Positions 56,148 to 64,000 of a stretch of DNA of 64,000 nt are shown piece by piece. Source of the stretch: Lamellibrachia columna (Eukaryota; Annelida; Polychaeta; Sabellida; Siboglinidae); contig OY759267.1 in NCBI GenBank assembly GCA_963662155.1, positions 38,736,278-38,800,277 of the forward strand, given 5' to 3'. Numbering within the stretch: position 1 is the stretch's first letter; the number at the start of each line of letters is the position of its first letter. The notes under the pieces were generated by a model, which worked only from the letters and a program-made list of their open reading frames with translations, had not been told where the DNA came from and made no database searches. Made by a program: the position numbers and the translations under genes.

Positions 56148-59100
56148 ACACTGTCTTGCGCAGTAGACATCTAACTGGCATACTTCTTGCGCAGTAGACA
56201 TCTAACTGGCATACTTCTTGTGCAGTAGACATCTAACTGGCATACTTCTTGTGCAGTAGACATCTAACTGGCATACTTCTTGTGCAGTAGACATCTAACT
56301 GGCATACTTCTTGTGCAGTAGACATCTAACTGGCACACTTCTTGCGCAGTAGACATCTAACTGGCATACTTCTTGCGCAGTAGCAGTAGACATCTAACTG
56401 GCATACTTCTTGCGCAGTAGACATCTAACTGGCACACTTCTTGCGCAGTAGACATCTAACTGGCATACTTCTTGGGCAGTAGACATCTAACTGGCATACT
56501 TCTTGTGCAGTAGACATCTAACTGGCATACTTCTTGCGCAGTAGACATCTAACTGGCACACTTCTTGCGCAGTAGACATCTAACTGGCATACTTCTTGGG
56601 CAGTAGACATCTAACTGGCATACTTCTTGCGCAGTAGACATCTAACTGGCATACTTCTTGTGCAGTAGACATCTAACTGGCACACTTCTTGCACAGTAGA
56701 CATCTAACTGGCATACTTCTTGTGCAGTAGACATCTAACTGGCATACTTCTTGTGCAGTAGACATCTAACTGGCACACTTCTTGCGCAGTAGACATCTAA
56801 CTGGCATACTTCTTGCGCAGTAGACATCTAACTGGCATACTTCTTGTGCAGTAGACATCTAACTGGCATACTTCTTGTGCAGTAGACATCTAACTGGCAT
56901 ACTTCTTGTGCAGTAGACATCTAACTGGCATACTTCTTGTGCAGTAGACATCTAACTGGCATACTTCTTGCGCAGTAGACATCTAACTGGCACACTTCTT
57001 GCGCAGTAGACATCTAACTGGCACACTTCTTGCGCAGTAGACATCTAACTGGCATACTTCTTGGGCAGTAGACATCTAACTGGCATACTTCTTGCGCAGT
57101 AGACATCTAACTGGCATACTTCTTGTGCAGTAGACATCTAACTGGCACACTTCTTGCACAGTAGACATCTAACTGGCATACTTCTTGTGCAGTAGACATC
57201 TAACTGGCATACTTCTTGTGCAGTAGACATCTAACTGGCACACTTCTTGCGCAGTAGACATCTAACTGGCATACTTCTTGTGCAGTAGACATCTAACTGG
57301 CACACTTCTTGCGCAGTAGACATCTAACTGGCACACTTCTTGCGCAGTAGACATCTAACTGGCATACTTCTTGTGCAGTAGACATCTAACTGGCACACTT
57401 CTTGCGCAGTAGACATCTAACTGGCACACTTCTTGCGCAGTAGACATCTAACTGGCATACTTCTTGTGCAGTAGACATCTAACTGGCATACTTCTTGTGC
57501 AGTAGACATCTAACTGGCATACTTCTTGTGCAGTAGACATCTAACTGGCATACTTCTTGTGCAGTAGACATCTAACTGGCACACTTCTTGTGCAGTAGAC
57601 ATCTAACTGGCATACTTCTTGTGCAGTAGACATCTAACTGGCATACTTCTTGTGCAGTAGACATCTAACTGGCATACTTCTTGTGCAGTAGACATCTAAC
57701 TGGCACACTTCTTGTGCAGTAGACATCTAACTGGCATACTTCTTGTGCAGTAGACATCTAACTGGCATACTTCTTGCGCAGTAGACATCTAACTGGCACA
57801 CTTCTTGCGCAGTAGACATCTAACTGGCATACTTCTTGTGCAGTAGACATCTAACTGGCATACTTCTTGCGCAGTAGACATCTAACTGGCACACTTCTTG
57901 TGCAGTAGACATCTAACTGGCATACTTCTTGTGCAGTAGACATCTAACTGGCATACTTCTTGCGCAGTAGACATCTAACTGGCACACTTCTTGCGCAGTA
58001 GACATCTAACTGGCATACTTCTTGTGCAGTAGACATCTAACTGGCATACTTCTTGTGCAGTATACATCTAACTGGCATACTTCTTGTGCAGTAGACATCT
58101 AACTGGCATACTTCTTGTGCAGTAGACATCTAACTGGCATACTTCTTGTGCAATAGACATCTAACTGGCATACTTCTTGTGCAGTAGACATCTAACTGGC
58201 ATACTTCTTGTGCAGTAGACATCTAACTGGCATACTTCTTGTGCAATAGACATCTAACTGGCACACTTCTTGTGCAGTAGACATCTAACTGGCATACTTC
58301 TTGTGCAGTAGACATCTAACTGGCATACTTCTTGCGCAGTAGACATCTAACTGGCACACTTCTTGTGCAGTAGACATCTAACTGGCATACTTCTTGCGCA
58401 GTAGACATCTAACTGGCATACTTCTTGCGCAGTAGACATCTAACTGGCATACTTCTTGCGCAGTAGACATCTAACTGGCATACTTCTTGTGCAGTAGACA
58501 TCTAACTGGCATACTTCTTGTGCAGTAGACATCTAACTGGCATACTTCTTGCGCAGTAGACATCTAACTGGCATACTTCTTGCGCAGTAGACATCCAACT
58601 GGCATACTTCTTGTGCAGTAGACATCTAACTGGCATACTTCTTGCGCAGTAGACATCTAACTGGCATACTTCTTGTGCAGTAGACATCTAACTGGCATAC
58701 TTCTTGTGCAGTAGACATCTAACTGGCATACTTCTTGCGCAGTAGACATCCAACTGGCATACTTCTTGCGCAGTAGACATCCAACTGGCATACTTCTTGT
58801 GCAGTAGACATCTAACTGGCATACTTCTTGTGCAGTAGACATCTAACTGGCATACTTCTTGTGCAGTAGACATCTAACTGGCATACTTCTTGCGCAGTAG
58901 ACATCTAACTGGCATACTTCTTGCGCAGTAGACATCTAACTGGCACACTTCTTGTGCAGTAGACATCTAACTGGCATACTTCTTGTGCAGTAGACATCTA
59001 ACTGGCATACTTCTTGCACAGTAGACATCTAACTGGCATACTTCTTGTGCAGTAGACATCTAACTGGCATACTTCTTGCGCAGTAGACATCCAACTGGCA

Positions 59101-59207
59101 TACTTCTTGCGCAGTAGACATCTAACTGGCATACTTCTTGCGCAGTAGACATCTAACTGGCATACTTCTTGCACAGTAGACATCTAACTGGCATACTTCT
59201 GTGCACG
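56148..59207. repeat. 31-bp minisatellite, about 98 units, in CPSF1 intron 6
   Basis: Tandem units of 31 bp made of GCAGTAGACATCTAACTGGC plus ATACTTCTTGT. Variation is confined to a few positions: C, T or G after CTTG, GCACACTT for GCATACTT, and CATCCAAC for CATCTAAC. One unit near 56383 has a 6-bp insertion (GCAGTA repeated). Runs of the same variant order recur, pointing to block duplication. It contributes about two thirds of the 4.5-kb intron. Since 31 is not a multiple of three, all 61-codon frames cycle through three phases and are meaningless. Confidence 0.95.
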
Positions 59208-59332
59208 TAGGATCAATTATATTGTTTCAAATATAATAAAAAATTTAAATCCTGAAGTGTGAACATTTTATAATTGAACTTGCAGGAGAATAACAAAAGA
59301 GGTATTTTGACCGCAGAGTCAAGTAAAATTAC

Positions 59333-59479
59333 CGCTGGTTTGTCTTTGACAGTGTCGATATTTGATGGATCGGTTTTGATTATATCAGAGGCCTCTGGTG
59401 TCTTCTCTGTGTATTTGAGAAGCAGTGAATTTCCAAGACGTGAGCCAAGGAACAAGTAGCCATCTTGGCAGAGACACAT
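59333..59479 (-). CDS. CPSF1: CPSF1 exon 6
   Basis: 147 bp, phase 0 to 0, acceptor TTTTCAG, donor GTAATT. It encodes [31 protein letters not shown] and a variable stretch to [24 protein letters not shown] is identical to human. Confidence 0.96.
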
Positions 59480-59607
59480 CTGAAAATGAAAACAAAGGTT
59501 CATTTAACGCGCTCATGCACAAGACATGCATTTGACAGGTACGTGCAGTTTTGTGCATAAACAATTCATAACTTCAAGTAACATTACTCTCACGTAATAA
59601 AAGAGCA

Positions 59608-59795
59608 GTTTAAATTGGATGTAAGAAAGTATTCATTCTCACAGAGGACAACAGATGAATGGACAAATCATCTACTGATTGTGCAAATGCTAGCAATGTT
59701 TAAATGTTTTTTAAATGTTTAAAAAAAATTAACAGATATCTGTTGGATGACAAAATTACTTCATTGTGCACTTGCCACCTGGTGGCTTTGGATTG
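59608..59795 (+). mobile_element. CR1-like LINE 3'-end fragment in CPSF1 intron 5
   Basis: A diverged but clear copy of the family's last 190 bp: TTCTCACAGAGGACAACAGA (SFSQRT), AATGTTTAAA and the TTGTGCACTTGCCACCTGG box. It is older than the copies at 33-37 kb and antisense to CPSF1. Confidence 0.65.
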
Positions 59796-60004
59796 CAAAA
59801 AGAAAGGCACAGATTTATCAATTAATTATAAATATATTTATTATATTTATTAATAACTGACATTCATTTCCAGATACAGCACTTTTAATGAACTGAGATA
59901 AGAATAATGAACAATAATATTATATTCTTCAGTTTCCGTACACCTGATGAGATTACAAGAACGAAAACTTAATAAAAGACAGTGGGAAAGGAGAGAGAAC
60001 TTAC

Positions 60005-60092
60005 GCAGGTGGTGAGGACACTGGCAGCAGCCTTGTCGAGGTGGAATCCACGGACGGCACGCATCCCATCCACCATGAGGGTGAGCAGATAC
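60005..60092 (-). CDS. CPSF1: CPSF1 exon 5
   Basis: 88 bp, phase 2 to 0, acceptor GTGCAG, donor GTAAGT. It encodes [20 protein letters not shown] and AAASVLTTC (human [29 protein letters not shown] in pieces). Confidence 0.96.
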
Positions 60093-60324
60093 CTGCACAC
60101 ACAACAGCGCAACTCATGAACTCATGTGTCAACATCAGCTGTGACATCGATAATAAACACCATAACATGGAGTACTGCTTTCAGCATGCCGCAATGACAA
60201 CCATGCAGAACGAAACGTTGAGGTAGGGTAGGTGGATGAAAGCCAGCAGGAACAACTACCAGTCTACTGGGGAAACAAACTATTTTACGATTAAAAATAT
60301 GTCGGCAGATTACGATGGCTTTTT

Positions 60325-60476
60325 AACTATTAATTAATGTGGGGTGCAGTCAGTCGGCAGTTAGAACGCTGGACTGTCAACTGAGAGTAAGTGCTAGGTT
60401 CGAATCCACCATGCAACTGTTTTGAAGCTTAGGCAAAGTTCTTTGATCGCCTGGCTCAGTCAATTCTGCCAACTAT
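60325..60476 (+). repeat. tRNA-derived SINE, copy 2 (CPSF1 intron 4)
   Basis: Same element as 55175-55326, with GGGTGCAGTCAGTCGGCAGT and GGTTCGAATCC, ending CTCAGTCAATTCTGCC. Confidence 0.72.
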
Positions 60477-60649
60477 GAGGCTTCGATTGAATGAGAGTAT
60501 TAATAATATTCCATTAACAATCAGCAGTAACTAGCGAAGCATAATAAAGACAGACTTGATGATGTACCTAACACAATGAGCAGATGCGCTTGTTACTTTA
60601 GTGAAACACACTCCATAACAGACAGTTGTTTAAAGCTGATAACACTCAC

Positions 60650-60743
60650 AGTTCTCCGCCCTTGAGAGAGATGACAAGTTTGTCGCTTGAGAGGAAGCAT
60701 GCCTGAGCACAGTCGAGGGACATCATAACTCCTTCTTGAGGCT
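60650..60743 (-). CDS. CPSF1: CPSF1 exon 4
   Basis: 94 bp, phase 1 to 2, acceptor TTCTAG, donor GTGAGT. It encodes PQEGVMMSLDCAQACFLSSD and KLVISLKGGEL. The frame requires the upstream exon to end in phase 1, which selects the GTACAG donor of exon 3. Confidence 0.95.
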
Positions 60744-60861
60744 CTAGAAGAACACATGACAGAGTTACAGACAATAACTCTGCGCAAGTACCATTTGGTA
60801 GAGGAAACTACTTTTGTTTGCAATAGTCTCACAGGGGTATGAACATATACCTGCACTGACA

Positions 60862-61345
60862 AAAGCCCCCAGGACGAAAGCCCTCACCTTTTCAGAGGGG
60901 GTAGGACAAAACCCCTACTAGTTACTGGCTTCAACATGAGCAGAACATTAATTGGATGTGACTTCTCTTAGCACTCTCAATATGCCTATACTGATAGTGT
61001 TCTCACTTCACCCAATGAGCATTGGGAATGACGGTTGAAATTTAATACTTTATAAAAAAAGATAAATATGAAACATGCTTTGCAGAAATCAGAGTTTGTC
61101 TAGAGTTAAATCTATGTACTGTAAATTAGGCCTTTTCTATTTATAAACAACATTAATTCAGAAAGAACTTTGATTTAACTCAAGAAAAACTCTTATTTCT
61201 GCGAAGCCACTGTTTGTACTGAATTGCTAAAAACAAGCCACATCCAATTAATGTTCTGCTCATGTTGAAGCCAGCGTCAAGTAGGGGTTTTGTCCTACCC
61301 CCTCTGAAAAGGTGAGGGCTTTTGTCCATGAGGGTTTATGTCCTA
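60862..61345. mobile_element. MITE-like element with ~100-bp inverted arms in CPSF1 intron 3
   Basis: GAAAGCCCTCACCTTTTCAG, GGGGTAGGACAAAACCCCTA and GAGCAGAACATTAATTGGAT at 60875-60965 return inverted at 61228-61330. The arms enclose about 260 bp without coding capacity. The outer ends carry GGACAAAAGCCC-type sequence repeated within each arm. Confidence 0.75.
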
Positions 61346-61552
61346 CACTCATATGTCCATACATTCTAATTTGTTAAATATAATTTTACCATTATCTGTT
61401 TAATTTTAATGTTTCGGTCCTAACATCATGTTTACATTGCCTGCTGAAAGGCAAGTTCAATATTCATATACATATAACAGTCAAATAATAAAAAATTGTG
61501 GTTCTTTAAATCACATTTTTGCATTCAAGATGTGAGAATAGGTACAACTTAT

Positions 61553-61785
61553 ACCATGTAATATGATACAGCTTATACCATGTAATATGATACAGCTTAT
61601 ACCATGTAATATGATACAGCTTATACCATGTAATATGATACAGCTTATACCATGTAATATGATACAGCTTATACCATGTAATATGATACAGCTTATACCA
61701 TGTAATATGATACAGCTTATACCATGTAATATGATACAGCTTATACCGTGTAATATGATACAGCTTATACCATGTAATATGACTT
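61553..61785. repeat. 24-bp minisatellite, ~10 units, CPSF1 intron 3
   Basis: Near-perfect units of ATGATACAGCTTATACCATG plus TAAT, with one A-to-G change near 61747. The 24-bp period keeps a plus-strand frame open (MIQLIPCN repeated), which is an artefact. Confidence 0.95.
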
Positions 61786-61865
61786 TACAATGAAAACGAT
61801 CAGACTTTGTACTTTTAAAATACTGTCATGTTTTGGTTGGGAACTGTGGATTATGATGTGTTGTG

Positions 61866-62216
61866 AGGTGACATAGCTCAGTGAGTAGTGTCAGACTGTT
61901 AATTGGGAGGACCAGGATTCGAGTCCACCCAAAGCTGTTTCATCATCAATTCGATTCACATGTATTCATAATGGATCAATTCCAATTCACCACAATGCCT
62001 GTGTCTTTAGGAAGAGAAATTAAAAACCATCGGTCTCTTCTACCTGATTTCTATGCCAGGGGAAGTAAAAGATCCCACACAGGGGTTAAATATTTAATCT
62101 GCTGTGGACTCCGTCTCTCAACCATGAGTCACGCAGAGATGACACCACTCAGTCAATTCTGCCAAATACCTCGCATGAAGGCAGGACTGAATGAAAGAAT
62201 GATACGTACTGAGTAG
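61866..62216 (+). repeat. tRNA-derived SINE of a second type, next to the CPSF1 exon 3 donor
   Basis: Head GGTGACATAGCTCAGTGAGT (box A region) and GGATTCGAGTCC (box B), then a 250-bp body whose end (CTCAGTCAATTCTGCCAA ... GACTGAATGAAAG) resembles the tail of the other SINEs here. It ends about ten bases from the exon 3 splice donor and lies antisense to the gene. Confidence 0.6.
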
Positions 62217-62227
62217 GAACTCTGTAC

Positions 62228-62320
62228 TGACGTGAGTGAGACTGTTGAGAGAGACGCCGTAAGGAGGCAGGCTCTGATTGAGGTACATCAGAGAGTTGAC
62301 TGCAAACAGCAGCACGCCGC
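62228..62320 (-). CDS. CPSF1: CPSF1 exon 3
   Basis: 93 bp, phase 1 to 1, acceptor TCTGTAG, donor GTACAG. It encodes [20 protein letters not shown] and [17 protein letters not shown] six bases earlier looks like a donor but would put the next exon out of frame. Confidence 0.93.
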
Positions 62321-62644
62321 CTACAGACAGAAAACAGTACTAGTTATCTCACCGGGCATTCAAATAACACAACTTACAAATGTACACTATATACAAAGGA
62401 CTAAATAATACTCAAGTTAGCTGTTTATCTTCTTTCTTAAGTAACTGAAAAACAAAACTGAGTTTTCTACCAGTTTTAATAAAATGTCATGGCTCGGTAT
62501 AGGCTAAGTGCTAAATAATCTAAAACCGCATCCTAAACTGATTTAGCCTATCGCGAATCTGGTTCATTGATGTCCTAATATGTAGTGGGTGAATAGTTTA
62601 AGTAATATCTGCAGTCGGTTTACTTAAAAAGTGCATTTTTTTCA
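62321..62644. other. Part of CPSF1 intron 2, nothing recognised
   Basis: AT-rich intron sequence between exon 3 and the dispersed inverted-repeat arm. Confidence 0.5.
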
Positions 62645-62818
62645 AATCATCGAAAGAATTGACTTTAGTCATTAGATCTAAGTCTCAAAATAGTGGATAT
62701 CCAAAACGGTAAACACTCTATGGGGTCAAGGCTGATCATGGGCGTGACTTCCATCCTCTTGCAGATCACATGACAAAGTTATGAAATTTCACTAAAGGCG
62801 AAATTTGTGAGTTTTCAC
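62645..62818 (+). mobile_element. Single arm of the 4151-5431 transposon family
   Basis: CAAATCATCGAAAGAATTGA, CTTTAGTCATTAGATCT, the GGTAAACACT box and CACATGACAAAGTTATGAAA match the outer 170 bp of the terminal inverted repeat at 5431. It ends exactly where the splice-donor minisatellite begins, so it is a truncated or solo arm. Confidence 0.7.
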
Positions 62819-62998
62819 CAATGGGCTTCATGACAGGGAAGGCCTGGATACAGACATTACTCACCAATGGGCTTCATGACGGAAGGCCTGGATACAGACA
62901 ATACTCACCAACGGGCTTCATGACAGGGAAGGCCTGGATACAGACAATACTCACCAATGGGCTTCATGACAGAAGGCCTGGATACAAACAATACTCAC
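62819..62998 (-). repeat. Tandem duplication of CPSF1 exon 2 end and its 5' splice site
   Basis: Four extra units of 44 or 46 bp, alternating, follow exon 2 on the transcript strand. Each repeats the last ~24 bases of the exon (CCTGTCATGAAGCCCATTG or a near copy), the donor GTGAGTATTG and about ten intron bases up to TATCCAGGCC. Intact GTGAGT donors lie at 62993-62998 (normal), 62949-62954, 62903-62908 and 62859-62864. The outermost has the weaker GTGAAA. Reading past the normal donor meets a TGA in the first repeat, so use of any distal donor would add a premature stop. Confidence 0.88.
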
Positions 62999-63138
62999 CA
63001 ATGGGCTTCATGACAGGGAAAGCCTGGAGGGAGTCAAAGGGAAGCCCGCTGAGGGACCAGATGATCGGGTGGACCCGCTGCAGGATGTTGAGGGAGATGG
63101 CAGCGATACTACAGCTGTCCTTGCGCACAGCAATTCGC
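62999..63138 (-). CDS. CPSF1: CPSF1 exon 2
   Basis: 140 bp, phase 2 to 1, acceptor ATTCAG, donor GTGAGT. It encodes [40 protein letters not shown] and PVMKPIG, collinear with human. The boundary at 62999 is the first of several tandem donors and the one that keeps frame with exon 3. Confidence 0.95.
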
Positions 63139-63626
63139 CTGAATGAAGGAGGATTGGTCAGGAAACAGGTAGCCAGTGATCCTACTGTTTCTCTATATTA
63201 ACACTGATGTTAACAGGTAGGGTGTACAAGCATGGTGTGCAAGCATATATGCAAGCATATATGCATATTTTCATCTGACCAAGAGTCATGCCAATTTTTT
63301 TTACAACTTGTAAGACACTGCTTAACAACTTGACTTACATTAATCAAATTATTTATAGATTGTTAGACAACCTGACGAACAGGGATGAAGCCAATAAACT
63401 AATGTGTGGAGGTAGGCCTACTGTGGAAATAACATCCTTACAATCATCCTGGTCAAGGGATGACGGTCAAGAAGATGACTACCGAGCATGTTACCTAGAA
63501 AAGATTCCATTGCTGGAAACAAACATGCATGGTGCACTCCTACCCACAATCACTATGTGTATTAAATAAAAATTCCACAAAGTGTGTAAACATTTGCCTT
63601 ACGAAAGTGAGTAGCACGTCACTCAC
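63139..63626. other. CPSF1 intron 1 (within window)
   Basis: About 0.49 kb with a short GCAAGCATATAT duplication near 63235. No other feature. Confidence 0.55.
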
Positions 63627-63770
63627 CCAGCCCACGTAGGCAGAGGTTCGTACAGAATGAAGATGGTCGGCTCATAGTAGCCGTGTAGAAACTGGATGTC
63701 AAGCACATTCGTGATCTTCTCATCCAGTTTATGGAGGTCGGTCAGATACGAAGACATCACTGGTGGCTTA
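63627..63770 (-). CDS. CPSF1: CPSF1 exon 1 of those in the window
   Basis: 144 bp, acceptor TTGTAG, donor GTGAGT, phase 2 in to 2 out. It encodes [40 protein letters not shown] and EPLPTWAG (human [20 protein letters not shown] in pieces). The exact acceptor could be four bases further in, because the first residues are not conserved. Confidence 0.93.
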
Positions 63771-64000
63771 CTACAACACATCACAGAGGCATTACTCCTA
63801 CGTGGGGATGGTTTGTTAGGAAGCCTGCTGCAATTTCAGCATGTTTATATATGGCCATTTGCATGGCAAATATTTACCAGGGCATATCTTTGTAACAAAG
63901 CTTTCCCTCCTTAGTACTAGTTTATTCATAAATCTGTTTCCAACTTTAACATTATATATCGCTTTTGAGATTGCCTAACCCTTTCATTTTAATGTGCCTC
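63771..64000. other. CPSF1 intron at the right edge
   Basis: Intron leading to upstream CPSF1 exons outside the window. No exon or repeat is recognised. Confidence 0.55.

Larger units (their letters stand above)
49802..63770 (-). other. CPSF1: CPSF1 gene, eleven internal exons
   Basis: CPSF1 (CPSF160) is the large scaffold subunit of the nuclear complex that recognises the AAUAAA signal and directs cleavage and polyadenylation of pre-mRNA; it is built of three beta-propellers. The eleven exons here give about 419 residues that match the human protein in order from roughly residue 175 to 550, the first-propeller (MMS1_N-like) region. Human-like blocks include [111 protein letters not shown] and ILSRED. 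All donor and acceptor phases agree and no stops interrupt, so this part is functional-looking. Exons for the N-terminus lie right of the window. Those for the remaining 60% are not found to the left. Introns carry SINEs, MITEs, a LINE fragment and three minisatellites. Confidence 0.95.

Noticed and set aside
56148..59207. CRISPR-like array
   Set aside because: Units are contiguous 31-bp tandem repeats without unique spacers, in an animal intron.
62228..62238. GTCAGT donor for CPSF1 exon 3
   Set aside because: It would leave phase 0 and exon 4 would then read into TGA after six codons; GTACAG six bases later gives the right phase.

Overview
This window is animal nuclear DNA: spliced genes, metazoan protein families, several non-LTR retrotransposon lineages, a decayed hAT transposase, tRNA-derived SINEs, and dense micro- and minisatellites. 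No prokaryotic operon, rRNA or CRISPR array is seen. An F-type (fucolectin-like) lectin cluster, CR1-like and RTE-like LINEs and a PHD-finger LINE ORF suggest an aquatic invertebrate, plausibly a mollusc. That placement is inference.

Region by region. (1) 0.8-1.6 kb: a partial F-type lectin gene on the minus strand (leader exon plus first lectin exon, no second lectin exon). (2) 2-25 kb: a repeat landscape with CR1-like LINE pieces, a 1.28 kb element with long terminal inverted repeats (4151-5431), a foldback element whose inverted arms are built of tandem repeats (6365-7640), a 2.1 kb 30-bp minisatellite (9290-11390), a ~3 kb segment present twice (12.2-15.3 kb and 17.2-21.1 kb), SINE heads and long microsatellites. 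(3) 21.6-38 kb: LINE and transposon remains: two RTE-like reverse transcriptases, a DUF4371-type hAT transposase, and a ~4.6 kb LINE (30240-34815) carrying a nested 825-bp CR1-like insertion with a 5-bp target duplication. (4) 39.8-48.9 kb: the main lectin cluster on the minus strand, four tandem units. Only the rightmost (46518-48837) has leader, first and second lectin exons all open; the others carry frameshifts, stops or deletions, and two share the same 1-bp deletion. (5) 49.8-64 kb: eleven consecutive minus-strand exons of CPSF1 (CPSF160), the large subunit of the pre-mRNA cleavage and polyadenylation specificity factor. All junction phases agree. The exons upstream lie beyond the right edge.

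The main puzzles: the remaining ~60% of CPSF1 should lie at lower coordinates but no further exon is seen in 1-49.8 kb, so either a giant intron holds the lectin cluster and the transposon field, or the gene or assembly is broken near 49.8 kb. One CPSF1 exon end with its 5' splice site is tandemly repeated in alternating 44/46-bp units. CPSF1 introns also hold a ~3 kb 31-bp minisatellite and a ~1.3 kb 19-bp array that is G-rich on the transcript strand. The lectin copies appear to have lost the usual fucose-binding residues.
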